Positions 33,553 to 43,111 are shown, numbered from the stretch's first letter. The stretch is 64,000 nt of DNA from Candidatus Methanarcanum hacksteinii (GCA_006954405.1 LVVQ01000001.1:558001-622000); one strand, 5' to 3'. A program made the numbers and translations. Notes: generated from the sequence alone by a model not told the origin.

Positions 33553-35211
33553 ATGGCAGCAAAAGAAAGGTTGTTTATTGACGCCTGTAAGAAGAAATTC
33601 AAAGAGGACCCAACCAGCATCGAGACAAAGTTCTACTGCTACGGCGGATGGAAACAGTCAAAGAGAAAGGTCGAGTTCGTAGAAGCAGCAAACAAGATCG
33701 CAAAGCAGCGTGGCATACCCATGATGAACCAGGACATCGGAGTTCCGCTCGGACAGAGGTCCTGGATGCCCTACCAGCTCTCACACACAGATATCTTCGT
33801 AGAGCCGGATGATCTTCACTGCATCAACAATGCTGCAATTCAGCAGGCATGGGACGACATCAGGAGGACAGTCCTCGTTGGTCTCGACTCACCCCACAAC
33901 ACAATCGAGAGAAGGCTTGGAAAAGAAGTCACACCTGAGACAATCAACGAGTACCTCGAGGCAGTTAACCACACAATGCCCGGAGGAGCTGTTGTTCAGG
34001 AACACATGGCTGAGATCAACCCTGCACTCGCATACGACTCATACGTCAAGGTCTTCACCGGAAACGACGAGCTCGCAGACGAGATCGACAAGAGGTTCCT
34101 CATCGATATCAACAAGCAGTTCTCAAAGGACCACGCAAAACAGCTCAAAGCAGCAATTGGAAACACACTCATGCAGGCAGTCCGTGTCCCGACAATCGTC
34201 GGACGTGTCATGGATGGAGGTACAATCTCGAGGCACGCAGCTATGCAGATCTCGATGGCTTTCATCACATCATACAAACTCGCAGCAGGAGAGGCAGCAA
34301 TTGCCGACTTCGCATACTCTGCAAAACACCAGTGTATCAACATGGGTACCATGATGCCCGCAAGGCGTGCAAGAGGACCCAACGAGCCTGGAGGAATTCC
34401 CTTCGGATTCATGGCAGATATCGCACAGTCAGACCGTGTACACCCGGACGACCCCGGACGTGCAGCTCTTGAAGCAGTCGCACTTGGTGCAATCGTCTTC
34501 GACCAGATCTACCTCGGTGGATACATGTCTGGTGGAGTAGGATTCACACAGTACGCATCAGCAGCATACACTGACAACATCCTTGAGGATTACACATACT
34601 ATGCAATCGACTACATCAAGGACAAGTTCGGTGGCTTCGGAAAACTCAACCCCGAAGACTTCGACAAGCTGATCCAGCTCGGAGATGACATCAACTCATA
34701 CGCACTCGAGTCCTACGAGAAGTACCCCGCAATCATGGAGGCACACTTCGGTGGATCACAGAGGGCAACAGTTGCAGCAGCAGCAACCGGTATCGCAGGT
34801 TCAATGGCTACCGGTGTCGCAGACTGCGGTCTCAACCTCTGGTACCTCTCAATGCTCCAGCACAAGGAGAGGACAGGAAGGCTCGGATTCTACGGATACG
34901 ACCTTCAGGATCAGTGTGGTTCAGCCAACTCATTCGCATACAGGTCCGATGAGGGTCTGCCCATGGAATTGAGGGGTCCGAACTACCCCAACTACGCAAT
35001 GAACGTCGGTCACCTCTCTGGATACACAGGTATCCCGAAGGCAGCTCACGCAGCACGCGGAGACGCATTCACAGCCAACCCATTCATCCGTATCGCATTC
35101 GCAGACCCGAGCCTTGTGTTCGACTTCGCGAACGTCACAAAAGAGATCGGACGTGGCGGACTTCGTGAATTCAAGCCTGCAGGTGAGAGGACCGCAATCA
35201 TTAAGGCATAA
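33553..35211 (+). CDS. mcrA: Methyl-coenzyme M reductase alpha subunit
   Basis: McrA, 552 residues, holds the nickel F430 ligand and most active-site residues. The F430-ligand Gln is in AVVQEHMAE (Q149). The methyl-His site is AKHQ (H259). RRARGPNEPGG contains the Arg that is methylated in many methanogens. Active-site Tyr is in FTQYASAAYTDN (Y334). In GFYGYDLQDQCGS, G448 is the expected thioglycine and C455 the possible S-methyl-cysteine. These are inferences by analogy with known MCR numbering. It is the last mcr subunit gene; mcrC is not in this operon but at 40106-40729. Confidence 0.98.
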   Translation: MAAKERLFIDACKKKFKEDPTSIETKFYCYGGWKQSKRKVEFVEAANKIAKQRGIPMMNQDIGVPLGQRSWMPYQLSHTDIFVEPDDLHCINNAAIQQAWDDIRRTVLVGLDSPHNTIERRLGKEVTPETINEYLEAVNHTMPGGAVVQEHMAEINPALAYDSYVKVFTGNDELADEIDKRFLIDINKQFSKDHAKQLKAAIGNTLMQAVRVPTIVGRVMDGGTISRHAAMQISMAFITSYKLAAGEAAIADFAYSAKHQCINMGTMMPARRARGPNEPGGIPFGFMADIAQSDRVHPDDPGRAALEAVALGAIVFDQIYLGGYMSGGVGFTQYASAAYTDNILEDYTYYAIDYIKDKFGGFGKLNPEDFDKLIQLGDDINSYALESYEKYPAIMEAHFGGSQRATVAAAATGIAGSMATGVADCGLNLWYLSMLQHKERTGRLGFYGYDLQDQCGSANSFAYRSDEGLPMELRGPNYPNYAMNVGHLSGYTGIPKAAHAARGDAFTANPFIRIAFADPSLVFDFANVTKEIGRGGLREFKPAGERTAIIKA

Positions 35212-35222
35212 GCGTGAAACAC

Positions 35223-35501
35223 ATGCAACTGGGTGAGATCTACAAATACATGCCAACATCGACTGTTGGGAAAGTGGTGGATATTCGTGAGAAGGACGGT
35301 AAGACTTGGGCTTTGCTCGATTTCACTGGCCTTTGGTACGATGTTTCAAAGCTCACTCCTGCGGATGTAAGTGAATATAAGGAGATCTCGTTCAAATACA
35401 GAGAGAGGTCCTTCGATTCCAGCGTTAGGTCCGTTGAGGAACTGGCGAAGGAGATTCAGGACGTCGACATATCTGACTTTACACCCAGTGGCGGCGGATG
35501 A
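35223..35501 (+). CDS. DUF2098 family small protein
   Basis: About 92 residues; the start is the ATG at 35223 (a GTG at 35214 is also possible). The YMPTSTVGKVVDI and DGKTWALLDFTGLWYD segments match DUF2098, a small SH3-like family found in methanogens, function unknown. It follows mcrA by 11 bases and precedes a T-rich terminator, so it is the last gene of the mcr transcript here. Its place suggests a link to MCR but codon use is ordinary, arguing for lower amounts than mcr. Confidence 0.85.
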   Translation: MQLGEIYKYMPTSTVGKVVDIREKDGKTWALLDFTGLWYDVSKLTPADVSEYKEISFKYRERSFDSSVRSVEELAKEIQDVDISDFTPSGGG

Positions 35502-35520
35502 ACGCTTAACCAAACCAAAC

Positions 35521-35553
35521 CTTTTACACTTTTTACCTTTTTTTTACTTTTGT
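35521..35553 (+). terminator. T-rich terminator of the mcr operon
   Basis: Several T runs (CTTTTACACTTTTTACC, then TTTTTTTTACTTTTG) without a strong hairpin lie 20-50 bases after the DUF2098 stop, the usual form of archaeal termination signals. Confidence 0.7.
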
Positions 35554-35666
35554 AAAAACGAACGTGTTTTTCAACATTCTATGTTTTACCACCCACACTT
35601 ATTTTTACAATGAACTGTTTATTACGAAGTCGTCGCAATATGCGATAAAATAAGGGGAGGGATTTG

Positions 35667-35903
35667 ATGGCAAAGACATCGTTCAATCTCAAGGATCCGG
35701 CGACTTTCGTTGGTTTCATCTTGGGACTTCTTGCAACAGCGCTCTTCAACGTGTTGGGATTGATTATCCTTATCGTTGTTGTGCTGTTCTATTATTTCAC
35801 CAACAAGAAGAACGTTGTGCCCGCATTGATCGGTGCACTCGTCGGTATTGTTATCGGCATCGTGATCAACATCATAGTCGGTGGCGTTATCGCGTTATTC
35901 TGA
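35667..35903 (+). CDS. Small membrane protein, two transmembrane helices
   Basis: A 78-residue protein not matched to a family. After MAKTSFNLKDPATFVG come two long hydrophobic helices: about residues 15-42 (ending FYYFTNKKN) and about 49-77 with a glycine/isoleucine-rich repeat pattern (ALVGIVIGIVINIIVGGV). GGGAGGG lies 7 bases before the ATG at 35667, and an AT-rich promoter is upstream. It has its own promoter just after the mcr terminator. Confidence 0.8.
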   Translation: MAKTSFNLKDPATFVGFILGLLATALFNVLGLIILIVVVLFYYFTNKKNVVPALIGALVGIVIGIVINIIVGGVIALF

Positions 35904-35956
35904 TGAAATAAAAGGCCAAGAAACAAACATCTTAATTTTTTCTACACCTATGCCAC

Positions 35957-36217
35957 ATGACAGCAATCGATCGAGATGATGATATGTTTAGAAGGAAGAG
36001 TAAAGTGAACGTGAGGAGGAAATCTCCAGTGAAATCTATCAGAGATTTCGAGAAAGATCTTCTTAGGAATAACAAAGGTGGCGGAAAGGTCACCAATTGT
36101 CATATAGATAGGGATGAATTCACTATCACGATCGATATCGATGATGCTAAATTCGAGATGACTTATGGGCAGGCAGCTCTGATCCTCGTGGCGTTAAAAG
36201 GCATCTACAATAAATGA
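35957..36217 (+). CDS. Hypothetical basic/acidic small protein
   Basis: An unrecognised 86-residue protein. The first 45 residues are highly basic (FRRKSKVNVRRKSPVKS), suggesting nucleic-acid contact; the second half has alternating strands (CHIDRDEFTITIDIDDAKFEM) and a short helix. TTAATTTTT about 25 bases upstream of the ATG could be the TATA box of a leaderless mRNA. Confidence 0.65.
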   Translation: MTAIDRDDDMFRRKSKVNVRRKSPVKSIRDFEKDLLRNNKGGGKVTNCHIDRDEFTITIDIDDAKFEMTYGQAALILVALKGIYNK

Positions 36218-36272
36218 TCGAGTGCGGGTATTGATAAATATTAATTCAATATTGACAGGGATTGTGAACTGA

Positions 36273-36827
36273 ATGATGGCTGAGAATGATTATCTGATCG
36301 GAAAGGATGTCATCACCAAGGATGCGTACAAGTTAGGGGAGATACAAGATTACTCTTGTGAGACTGTATCCTGGAGCATCATGGGTCTTAGGGTGAAGAG
36401 TGGCAATAATGTGGCGCCGTTATTGAACATCGGTAGCGGCAAATCCATGATTTTGCTTCAGCCAGATGATTTCACGATAAATGATGTTGTGCTTTTGGAT
36501 GACACAATAGAGGAAGTCAGATCTAAGATCACTGCGGATAGGTCGGATTACCTTTCGATCAATTCGATGATCGGTATGAGTGTATATGCCTCTGACGGAT
36601 TGTTGGTCGGAACGATTGATTCCATCGAAGTAGATTATTCCAAATGGAAATTGATCTCGATGCAAGTAAAGTTGGACAAGGCTGCACATCAAGCTCTAGG
36701 TGTCAAGAAGATCCTATTCGGTAAGAAGATATCGGGGATCCTCATGTCGCAGATAGACGGCATAAGGGATTCCGTGATATTATCCCTTGATACTGACAGT
36801 ATAAGGGGTCAGATGATCATCCTTTGA
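36273..36827 (+). CDS. Protein with two PRC-barrel domains
   Basis: A 184-residue protein built from two PRC-barrel-like halves. The first opens NDYLIGKDVITKDAYKLGEIQDY, the second SINSMIGMSVYASDGLLVGTIDSIEVD, both the classic 'G..V...dG..lG.i..i' strand order. Such proteins often tether other factors to RNA or the cell division site in archaea. No partner is evident. It ends 11 bases inside the convergent hypothetical gene. Confidence 0.75.
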   Translation: MMAENDYLIGKDVITKDAYKLGEIQDYSCETVSWSIMGLRVKSGNNVAPLLNIGSGKSMILLQPDDFTINDVVLLDDTIEEVRSKITADRSDYLSINSMIGMSVYASDGLLVGTIDSIEVDYSKWKLISMQVKLDKAAHQALGVKKILFGKKISGILMSQIDGIRDSVILSLDTDSIRGQMIIL

Positions 36828-37377
36828 CCGTATTGAATGCTACGAGGATGGATGCGTATTTTCCATTATCTTCCATCCCGTGCCATTTCCTAATCATCTT
36901 GTCACATGTAGGCGCAGGACTGCATGATATGACATCGAAGCATCCGTTGCTCTCATTCAACTCAGGGAATGGAACAGGCGGCATGATGAATGATTCGCTA
37001 CCTCCTGGTGGTATCTCAACATAGGGAAATATGACGAAACCATCCGACAACCAGAGTACGTCGTCTCTGTTCCTGTATTCCGCAGATGTCTCGGGGAAGA
37101 CTTCGGTACCTAGGAGTTTCCCATCACTTGAAAGCAGGATTACAGTGGGTTTTGGCGGTGGCCTGAACCTGGGATCCTTGACGATACAGATGACTTTCTC
37201 CCTTTTCAGAGCTTCCATATAACCTAGATTACAAACTGTGATTCCTCCGCAGGCCTTCACGGTATTCTCCTCGGCCTGTACCTCTGCTTTGATCTTGTCA
37301 TCGAGGTAGAAGGCGTCGATGACACCTCTGAGTCCTTTCAGCAGTTTGATATGCTGGTCATCTTCACACATGTTCAC
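36817..37377 (-). CDS. Hypothetical protein, 186 residues
   Basis: Not recognised. It has scattered cysteines (ACGGITVCNLGY and DVISCSPAPTCDK), a proline-rich turn DPRFRPPPKPTVILLSS, and PYVEIPPGGSESFIMPPVPFPEL. No membrane helix is seen. It is transcribed toward the PRC-barrel gene with an 11-base overlap and follows the winged-helix regulator on the same strand 17 bases later, so it is probably in the regulator's operon. Confidence 0.7.
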   Translation of the reverse strand: MNMCEDDQHIKLLKGLRGVIDAFYLDDKIKAEVQAEENTVKACGGITVCNLGYMEALKREKVICIVKDPRFRPPPKPTVILLSSDGKLLGTEVFPETSAEYRNRDDVLWLSDGFVIFPYVEIPPGGSESFIMPPVPFPELNESNGCFDVISCSPAPTCDKMIRKWHGMEDNGKYASILVAFNTVKG

Positions 37378-37394
37378 TCGTATGTTTACTTGTT

Positions 37395-38420
37395 CTAAAA
37401 TACCTTATCCTCGGAAAGTTTCGTTACGATAGGCCCTTTGGACGTCAGTATCTCCTTTATGTCGACGACACCGATGGCTGCGATCGCTTTCCCATCGAGA
37501 TCGATCGGAGTGACGACGACTTTGATACCTTTATATGGTCCACTTGTAGCGATCTTCCTTATGCACGTTTTTGTGCGGATGACATCCTCTAGGACCTCTC
37601 CGGTGTATGCATTGTCGATGACGACCCCATTCTCGATTCTCACACCAAGGTCATCCCTGCTCTTCGCACAGACGGGAAGTCCACCTACCAATTCGTGTAT
37701 CGCGAACGCGAGTGACAATATCTCTCCGGTGGATGATCTCGATGATAGGATGTCCTTGATGCCTTTCTGTAATCTTAGGCCGCCCATCGTATTTAATGCG
37801 GCCGATATCGCACCGCATTCCGCGAGTTCGTAGGAATCTGCCGTACCGATGATCACCGCATCATCGTTCCTTACCGCGAATATGTCTCTGATGATCTTCT
37901 CGGTATCCTTGTCCACGGGGTAATCTGAACCAGGGAAGATGAGGCGGTTGTTGGAACATATCAATGTCGTAGCACCCTTCGCACCCGATATGATTGCCGA
38001 ATCCCTCTCCTCACAACCGAATGAGATCCTTCTGGAGGCATGTCTGATCAGTACGGCACAGTTGTACATGCCGATGGTGAGGTCATGTAGGACGATCGGT
38101 TTCGCATCCAGGAATATCAATCCTCTGTATTCATCCCCTTCCTTTGTCAGTGTGATCCCACTCTTTCCGATCTCTATGTATTTGTTCTCGAGGAGGATAT
38201 TCAGGATCGTCCTTGTGCTGCCTTCTCCGATGCCAAGTACCGATGATAGTTTCTTCCTTCCGATCGGTTCATCGACATCCATGGACATGATCGATTTCCA
38301 TATGTGATAATCATTGAATTTCGGGGCAGGCCCACAGATCCTGACGTTGGATGATGGATGCATCATACATCCAGTGTTCTGTTCGGATATAACAATTCTG
38401 GTGTTGTCAGTCGTAGCCAA
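37395..38420 (-). CDS. Winged-helix regulator with DUF2111-like C-terminal domain
   Basis: A 341-residue protein with two recognisable parts. Residues about 35-105 form a winged helix: HIWKSIMSMDVDEPIGRKKL, SVLGIGEGSTRTILNILL. The C-terminal ~125 residues (from SSTGEILSLAFAIHEL to AIAAIGVVDIKEIL) resemble DUF2111, a PAS/GAF-like domain typical of methanogens. The N-terminal arm has three cysteines and Met/His that could bind metal (NTGCMMHPSSNVRICGPAP). It faces away from atwA, sharing a 69-base promoter region, and so may control the MCR-activation operon. The ligand is unknown. Confidence 0.7.
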   Translation of the reverse strand: MATTDNTRIVISEQNTGCMMHPSSNVRICGPAPKFNDYHIWKSIMSMDVDEPIGRKKLSSVLGIGEGSTRTILNILLENKYIEIGKSGITLTKEGDEYRGLIFLDAKPIVLHDLTIGMYNCAVLIRHASRRISFGCEERDSAIISGAKGATTLICSNNRLIFPGSDYPVDKDTEKIIRDIFAVRNDDAVIIGTADSYELAECGAISAALNTMGGLRLQKGIKDILSSRSSTGEILSLAFAIHELVGGLPVCAKSRDDLGVRIENGVVIDNAYTGEVLEDVIRTKTCIRKIATSGPYKGIKVVVTPIDLDGKAIAAIGVVDIKEILTSKGPIVTKLSEDKVF

Positions 38421-38465
38421 TATTAACGCGACTAATCTTTACACACGATAAAGGCACGCTTTATC

Positions 38466-38475
38466 TATTTAAAAG
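38466..38475 (+). promoter_or_regulatory. TATA box of the atwA-mcrC-mmp operon
   Basis: TATTTAAAAG lies about 20-25 bases upstream of the atwA ATG at 38490, predicting a leaderless transcript. The region is shared with the divergent winged-helix regulator (start at 38420). Confidence 0.55.
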
Positions 38476-38489
38476 TGATAACGCTGTTT

Positions 38490-40109
38490 ATGTCAAATGA
38501 ATCTGTCGAACTTTTAAAATTAGAGAATGTCTCGAAAGTTTATGACGGAAGGACTGTGCTCAACAATGTCAGTGCTACTTTGTCAAGCGGTAAGATCCTC
38601 GGTCTTATCGGAAAGAGCGCAGCCGGAAAAAGTGTTCTGATCCATATGATCAGAGGTTCTGATGATTACGCACCCACTTCAGGCAGGGTGCTCTATCATG
38701 TCAACATATGCCCCAAGTGTGGAAACCTTGACCTTCCGTATTCAGGTCACGTATGTACGAAATGCGGTGCTGAACCGAAGACAGAATGGGTGGACTACTG
38801 GGCACTCCCCGAACGCGATCCTGTCAGACAGGAGCTCAAACAACGTATCTCCATCATGTTGCAGAGGACGTTCGCTCTCTTCGGAGACAGTACGGTGATG
38901 GAGAATATATTCGAAGCCATCGGAGATAAGGTCTCTGAGAAGGAGAAGATCGAGAAGACCATCGAGCTCTTGGAATTCGTCAACATGACTCACAGGATAA
39001 CGCACATCGCGCGTGACCTTTCAGGAGGAGAGAAACAGCGTGTCGTCATGGCAAGACAGCTTGCGAAGAACCCGTTGATATTCCTCGCTGACGAACCAAC
39101 AGGTACTCTCGATCCGTATACCGCCAACATCGTTCACGAGAGGTTGGTTAAATATGTGCGCGAGAACAACATCTGTATGGTATTCGCATCACATTGGCCG
39201 GAGGCCATCAACAAGATGGCGGATGAGGCGATATGGCTCGACTCAGGTAACGTCGTCATGAGTGGCGATCCTAAGACCGTCACATCCAAATTCATGGAGG
39301 AATACCACTTCGAGAGAAGGAAGGATACCAAGCTCGGAGAGCCTCTCATCGTTCTCGAGAACGTGAAGAAACATTACTTCTCCGTCGTGAGAGGTGTCGT
39401 GAAGGCTGTGGATGGAGTATCATTCACCATAAGGGAGAATGAGATATTCGCGATGGTCGGTATCTCTGGTGCAGGTAAGACCACGACATCCCGTATGATC
39501 GCAGGTATGACTCCAGTAACATCTGGTGTCGTCAAGATCAAGATCGGTGACGATTGGGTGGATATGAGCGAATCAGGATTCATGGGCAAGGGAAGGGCGA
39601 CACCATACATCGGTGTCCTCCACCAGGAATACACATTGTATCCGTTCGATACCATCCTCAAGAACCTCACAGTCTGCATAGGGATGACGATGCCTGCCGA
39701 GATCGCCAAAGTGAAGGCGATACAGGTCCTTCAGAGCGTAGGATTCCCAAGGAAGGATATCGAGAAGGTCCTGTACTCATACCCCGATGCATTGTCTGTC
39801 GGTGAGCAACAGAGGGTCGCATTCGCACAGGTCCTCATCAAAGAACCCCGTATCGTCATCTTGGATGAACCTACGGGAACGATGGATCCGATAACAAAGG
39901 TCACTGTCGCCAAAGCCGTGTTGAATGCGAGGGACAACCTCGGTGAAACGTTCGTCGTCGTCAGTCACGACATGGATTTCATCCTCAATTGTTGCGACCG
40001 TGCCGTTCTCTTCAAGAACGGAAAGGTCATCGAGGAAGGAAAGCCGGAAGAGATCGTCAACGGTTTCGACAAGATAGAAAAAGAATTGGAAAATGGTGAA
40101 CAACAGTGA
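38490..40109 (+). CDS. atwA: MCR activation component A2 (double ABC ATPase AtwA)
   Basis: AtwA uses ATP to help reduce Ni in F430 and activate MCR. The protein of about 539 residues has two ABC cassettes: Walker A GLIGKSAAGKSVL and signature LSGGEKQR in the first, Walker A MVGISGAGKTTTS and a degenerate signature (LSVGEQQR) in the second. The first has an inserted zinc-type loop with CPKCGN and CTKCGAEPK. The ATG at 38490 fits the TATA box distance. It starts the operon atwA-mcrC-mmp3 and overlaps mcrC by 4 bases. Confidence 0.95.
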   Translation: MSNESVELLKLENVSKVYDGRTVLNNVSATLSSGKILGLIGKSAAGKSVLIHMIRGSDDYAPTSGRVLYHVNICPKCGNLDLPYSGHVCTKCGAEPKTEWVDYWALPERDPVRQELKQRISIMLQRTFALFGDSTVMENIFEAIGDKVSEKEKIEKTIELLEFVNMTHRITHIARDLSGGEKQRVVMARQLAKNPLIFLADEPTGTLDPYTANIVHERLVKYVRENNICMVFASHWPEAINKMADEAIWLDSGNVVMSGDPKTVTSKFMEEYHFERRKDTKLGEPLIVLENVKKHYFSVVRGVVKAVDGVSFTIRENEIFAMVGISGAGKTTTSRMIAGMTPVTSGVVKIKIGDDWVDMSESGFMGKGRATPYIGVLHQEYTLYPFDTILKNLTVCIGMTMPAEIAKVKAIQVLQSVGFPRKDIEKVLYSYPDALSVGEQQRVAFAQVLIKEPRIVILDEPTGTMDPITKVTVAKAVLNARDNLGETFVVVSHDMDFILNCCDRAVLFKNGKVIEEGKPEEIVNGFDKIEKELENGEQQ

Positions 40110-40729
40110 AACAGAAGATTGGAAGGCATCTCAGTTTCGTTGAGTGCCGTGAATCCATGGGGATGGGTCAGGGCGGAGGCTTGGCGCAGAGAGCGACCAT
40201 CTCGGAAAGCGGCAGGGATGTTGTCGCCATCGCCATGGGCCCTGGAAGAAGACACATCACGAAACCTGTGTGCGAGATCACGTACGCACTCAGGGAAGAA
40301 GGTATCGACACGTCGGTCTTGGTCCTTAACGCGGGTGCAGGTGTGCCTGCGGATGCAGAGGATGTTTCCCATGGACAGTGTATGGGATTGGATCCGATCG
40401 AAGTGGAGAGGATACAACAATTCAAAGTGGCATTGATACACCTCGGGAATGTCCGCAGCCACATAATATGGAAAGCGAGACTCATCCTCAGGAATGTCGA
40501 CATCCCTGCGATAGTGGTATGTCAATGTCCTGTGGATTTCGAGGATTTCGCCGCCATCGGTGTGAAGACGAAGGATGTCATGCCACCCGATGATAAGGTG
40601 AACACCAAAGGGACCATAATAGAGATTGTCAACGGAGTCATAAGAGGGATCTCATGCCCTCAGGATAAGTTGGATGAGATCGTTTCGAAGGTACAGAGCA
40701 TGCTCCCTAAACAGGAGGAGTCGAGATGA
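40106..40729 (+). CDS. mcrC: Methyl-coenzyme M reductase operon protein C
   Basis: McrC, 207 residues, is a subunit of the MCR activation machinery, not of MCR itself. The diagnostic GMGQGGGLAQRATISE is near residue 20, followed by DVVAIAMGPGRRHITKPVCE and ALIHLGNVRSH. Cys in ECRES and CQCPVDF may take part in cluster binding. It is separated from mcrBDGA by 5 kb and overlaps atwA and mmp3 by 4 bases each, so it belongs to the activation operon. Confidence 0.95.
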   Translation: MKQKIGRHLSFVECRESMGMGQGGGLAQRATISESGRDVVAIAMGPGRRHITKPVCEITYALREEGIDTSVLVLNAGAGVPADAEDVSHGQCMGLDPIEVERIQQFKVALIHLGNVRSHIIWKARLILRNVDIPAIVVCQCPVDFEDFAAIGVKTKDVMPPDDKVNTKGTIIEIVNGVIRGISCPQDKLDEIVSKVQSMLPKQEESR

Positions 40730-42243
40730 AGGTATTCGTCAACGGCAAGGAGAAGGAGTTGCCATCGAAAGCAACACTCAAATCGGCATTGACCGGCGAG
40801 CATTACGTTAAGGGTACGCTTGTATCGATCCACCTCTCGACCGAGAAGTTGGTCAAGGAATCCGATGATTTCGAGATCGTCACAGAGAGGGGTAGCATGG
40901 TGATCCATCTTGACGATACTCCGGATGCGAAGATCTGGAGATCGAAGGTAAGTTATATGTCCGAACTCTTCCTGAGATGGAGGACAGAGAGGCTCGATGC
41001 CTTCGGTTCATTCTCTACAGATATAGAGTTCGATCAGACGGAAGGGATCTACAAGCGTTTCGATTGTTTCTTCTCATTGGGAGGGAATGATAATTCCACG
41101 ACATACATGATGATCGCGAGGAAGGACCATAAGAGATCATATGGTGCTGGTAGCGGTCGCATAGGACACATCACGAAAGGGAGGCACATCCTGGACATAT
41201 TCCAAGAGGGAGACAGGATCATAGAGGTCAAGCCTTTGATATCCGAAGAGAGTACGGAGAACGTCATAGTCACGACCGATCTCTCATTCAAGCTCGAGGA
41301 CGGATATTCCGTCGACACGCACGTGAGGATAAAGCTCGACGAATCATCACCGGAGAGTGCGGAGCATGTATTGATCCTGTCGGACAAAGGTCATATGCAC
41401 ATATCGGACACATCTGGAAGCTATGCGGCCTGTAGTGAGGATCAGGATATCTCGATGGAGATCGAGGACAGAAGGGTGAGGGACATAGGTTCGGTCACCG
41501 TGAGGAATCAGGGTGTCGGATTAGGAAGGATATTCATCTACAAGGAGAAGAGGCAGTTATCAGAGGTGCACAATTACGCAGGTACCGTGATAAGCGGTAT
41601 GCCCATAGTCAAGATGGCCAAGGGCGATAGCAGCATCAGTGTTGTGACAGAACCTCTTCGTTTGTTGACTGTCGGTATGACGCAGAAGAAAGCATCGGAA
41701 TTCCTCGATTCCAGAGGCGTGAAGCAGGAAAGGGTAGGTGACGTCGATGATGATGCGATTGTTGTCGAACAGATACCTGAAAGGACTATCGATGCATTGA
41801 AGGCTGGAAAGGTCAAGACATTCGCTGTGAAAAAGGACAGGATCTACAGGATATCCTTGGACAGGAAGAAATCTCCATTGAGCGTCCATTATTTCGAGAA
41901 GGTCACAGGCTTGAGTCATAAGCCCATAGGTTCGTTGAAGGTGTTCTTCATGTTCGATGGGATGCCCATGGTGCAGTTCGAAGGCGATCCGAGCAGAGCG
42001 CATATGCTCTATCCCGATGAACCGTTCAAGAAGTGTAAACGCGGAGACATCGGTGTAACGAATCAGGCAAGACCCAATGCAGGCCTAATAGGCATAAGGT
42101 TGGAGGACAGCAAGGAGTACGGACCTACCGGTGAGGAGGGATATGGTACGAACATCCTCGGAAAATTCGAGGATGACCTTGATGAATTCTTAAAGAAGAC
42201 TGATGATGAGGAGGTCATCTATGTCACGGAGGAGAGATTATGA
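40726..42243 (+). CDS. mmp3: Methanogenesis marker protein 3
   Basis: Mmp3 (UPF0288 type), 505 residues, is a partner in the MCR activation complex. It starts with a ubiquitin-like segment (MKVFVNGKEKELPSKATLKS) and contains SLGGNDNSTTYMMIARKDH. It ends with the peptidyl-prolyl isomerase-like block RRGDIGVTNQARPN-type sequence (here KRGDIGVTNQARPNAGL) and GIRLEDSKEYGPTGE. It is coupled at both ends by 4-base overlaps (ATGA). Confidence 0.93.
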   Translation: MKVFVNGKEKELPSKATLKSALTGEHYVKGTLVSIHLSTEKLVKESDDFEIVTERGSMVIHLDDTPDAKIWRSKVSYMSELFLRWRTERLDAFGSFSTDIEFDQTEGIYKRFDCFFSLGGNDNSTTYMMIARKDHKRSYGAGSGRIGHITKGRHILDIFQEGDRIIEVKPLISEESTENVIVTTDLSFKLEDGYSVDTHVRIKLDESSPESAEHVLILSDKGHMHISDTSGSYAACSEDQDISMEIEDRRVRDIGSVTVRNQGVGLGRIFIYKEKRQLSEVHNYAGTVISGMPIVKMAKGDSSISVVTEPLRLLTVGMTQKKASEFLDSRGVKQERVGDVDDDAIVVEQIPERTIDALKAGKVKTFAVKKDRIYRISLDRKKSPLSVHYFEKVTGLSHKPIGSLKVFFMFDGMPMVQFEGDPSRAHMLYPDEPFKKCKRGDIGVTNQARPNAGLIGIRLEDSKEYGPTGEEGYGTNILGKFEDDLDEFLKKTDDEEVIYVTEERL

Positions 42244-42662
42244 GTGAAGAGAGAGAAACAAGACTTCTCATGATATCGCCCACATCCAATATAACACCGG
42301 ATCAGCTCTCGCGTACGATCCACTCCATGGGCGAGAGGATCACAGTGAAGGAGACCTGCTACGGATGTCTCATCGAAGGGCCTAGTGAGGTCGTGAGGCG
42401 TGTACGTGATAGGGCTAGAGAGATGGATCGTAACGCCATATTCTCGAAGATCAGAGCATATCCCGCGAGCGACCCAAGAAGATGCCGTGCACAGCATGGT
42501 ACCAGGCCTGGTTATTCCCAATTGGAGATGGAATGGAAGGCCCTTACCAACATAGAGGCTGGACTCGATGCATTGGATAGAGGAGAGGAGATCAAGGAAC
42601 CCACTCCTAAGAAACAACTTTCAGTAATGGAATTTAAGAAAATATGTGAGGCGAACCAATGA
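42240..42662 (+). CDS. mmp6: Methanogenesis marker protein 6
   Basis: A 140-residue methanogen-specific protein. The family signature is DRNAIFSKIRAYPASD followed by PRRCRAQHGTRPGYSQLEME, and it has the Cys pair ETCYGCLIEG near residue 42. The function within MCR activation is not established. It is coupled by 4-base overlaps to mmp3 and mmp5. Confidence 0.93.
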   Translation: MSEERETRLLMISPTSNITPDQLSRTIHSMGERITVKETCYGCLIEGPSEVVRRVRDRAREMDRNAIFSKIRAYPASDPRRCRAQHGTRPGYSQLEMEWKALTNIEAGLDALDRGEEIKEPTPKKQLSVMEFKKICEANQ

Positions 42663-43111
42663 AGGTGTTCATCGACCCCCCAAACAGTATGATTTTATTC
42701 GATTTGATAGAGAGGTTCGGACATGAGCCCCTCAGTACAATGGCAGCACTCCAAGAGAGGGTGGACAATATAGAGATAGATATGCCTCCGATGAATGTGA
42801 CATTGGATGACGTCATCAAAGGACTCAAATATGCAGGTATAGAGGTACCGTCAGGTATCAGAGGAAGACTTGCGATATGGGGCCCCCTAATCGAGGAAGC
42901 GGATGCCGCTGTCGTCATGGAAGGGGCACCGTTCGCCTTCGGATGTGTCGGCTGTGAACGTTCCAACCTCATGGTCAAGTATCTGTTGCAGAGGCGCGGG
43001 ATACCCGTGGTCACTGTCAATTATCCCGAGAATGAGGAAGAAGGTAAACTCGTGGTTGCCAAGATAAAGGAATTCTTGGACAAGCTCAATGATAAGAGGG
43101 AGGTGGATTGA
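42659..43111 (+). CDS. mmp5: Methanogenesis marker protein 5
   Basis: A 150-residue methanogen-specific protein starting MKVFIDPPNSMILFDLIERF. It has the Cys-rich VMEGAPFAFGCVGCERSN (CxxC), a possible Fe-S or metal site, and the RRGIPVVTVNYPENEEEGK tail. The stop overlaps the mmp15 start (TTGATG). Confidence 0.92.
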   Translation: MKVFIDPPNSMILFDLIERFGHEPLSTMAALQERVDNIEIDMPPMNVTLDDVIKGLKYAGIEVPSGIRGRLAIWGPLIEEADAAVVMEGAPFAFGCVGCERSNLMVKYLLQRRGIPVVTVNYPENEEEGKLVVAKIKEFLDKLNDKREVD

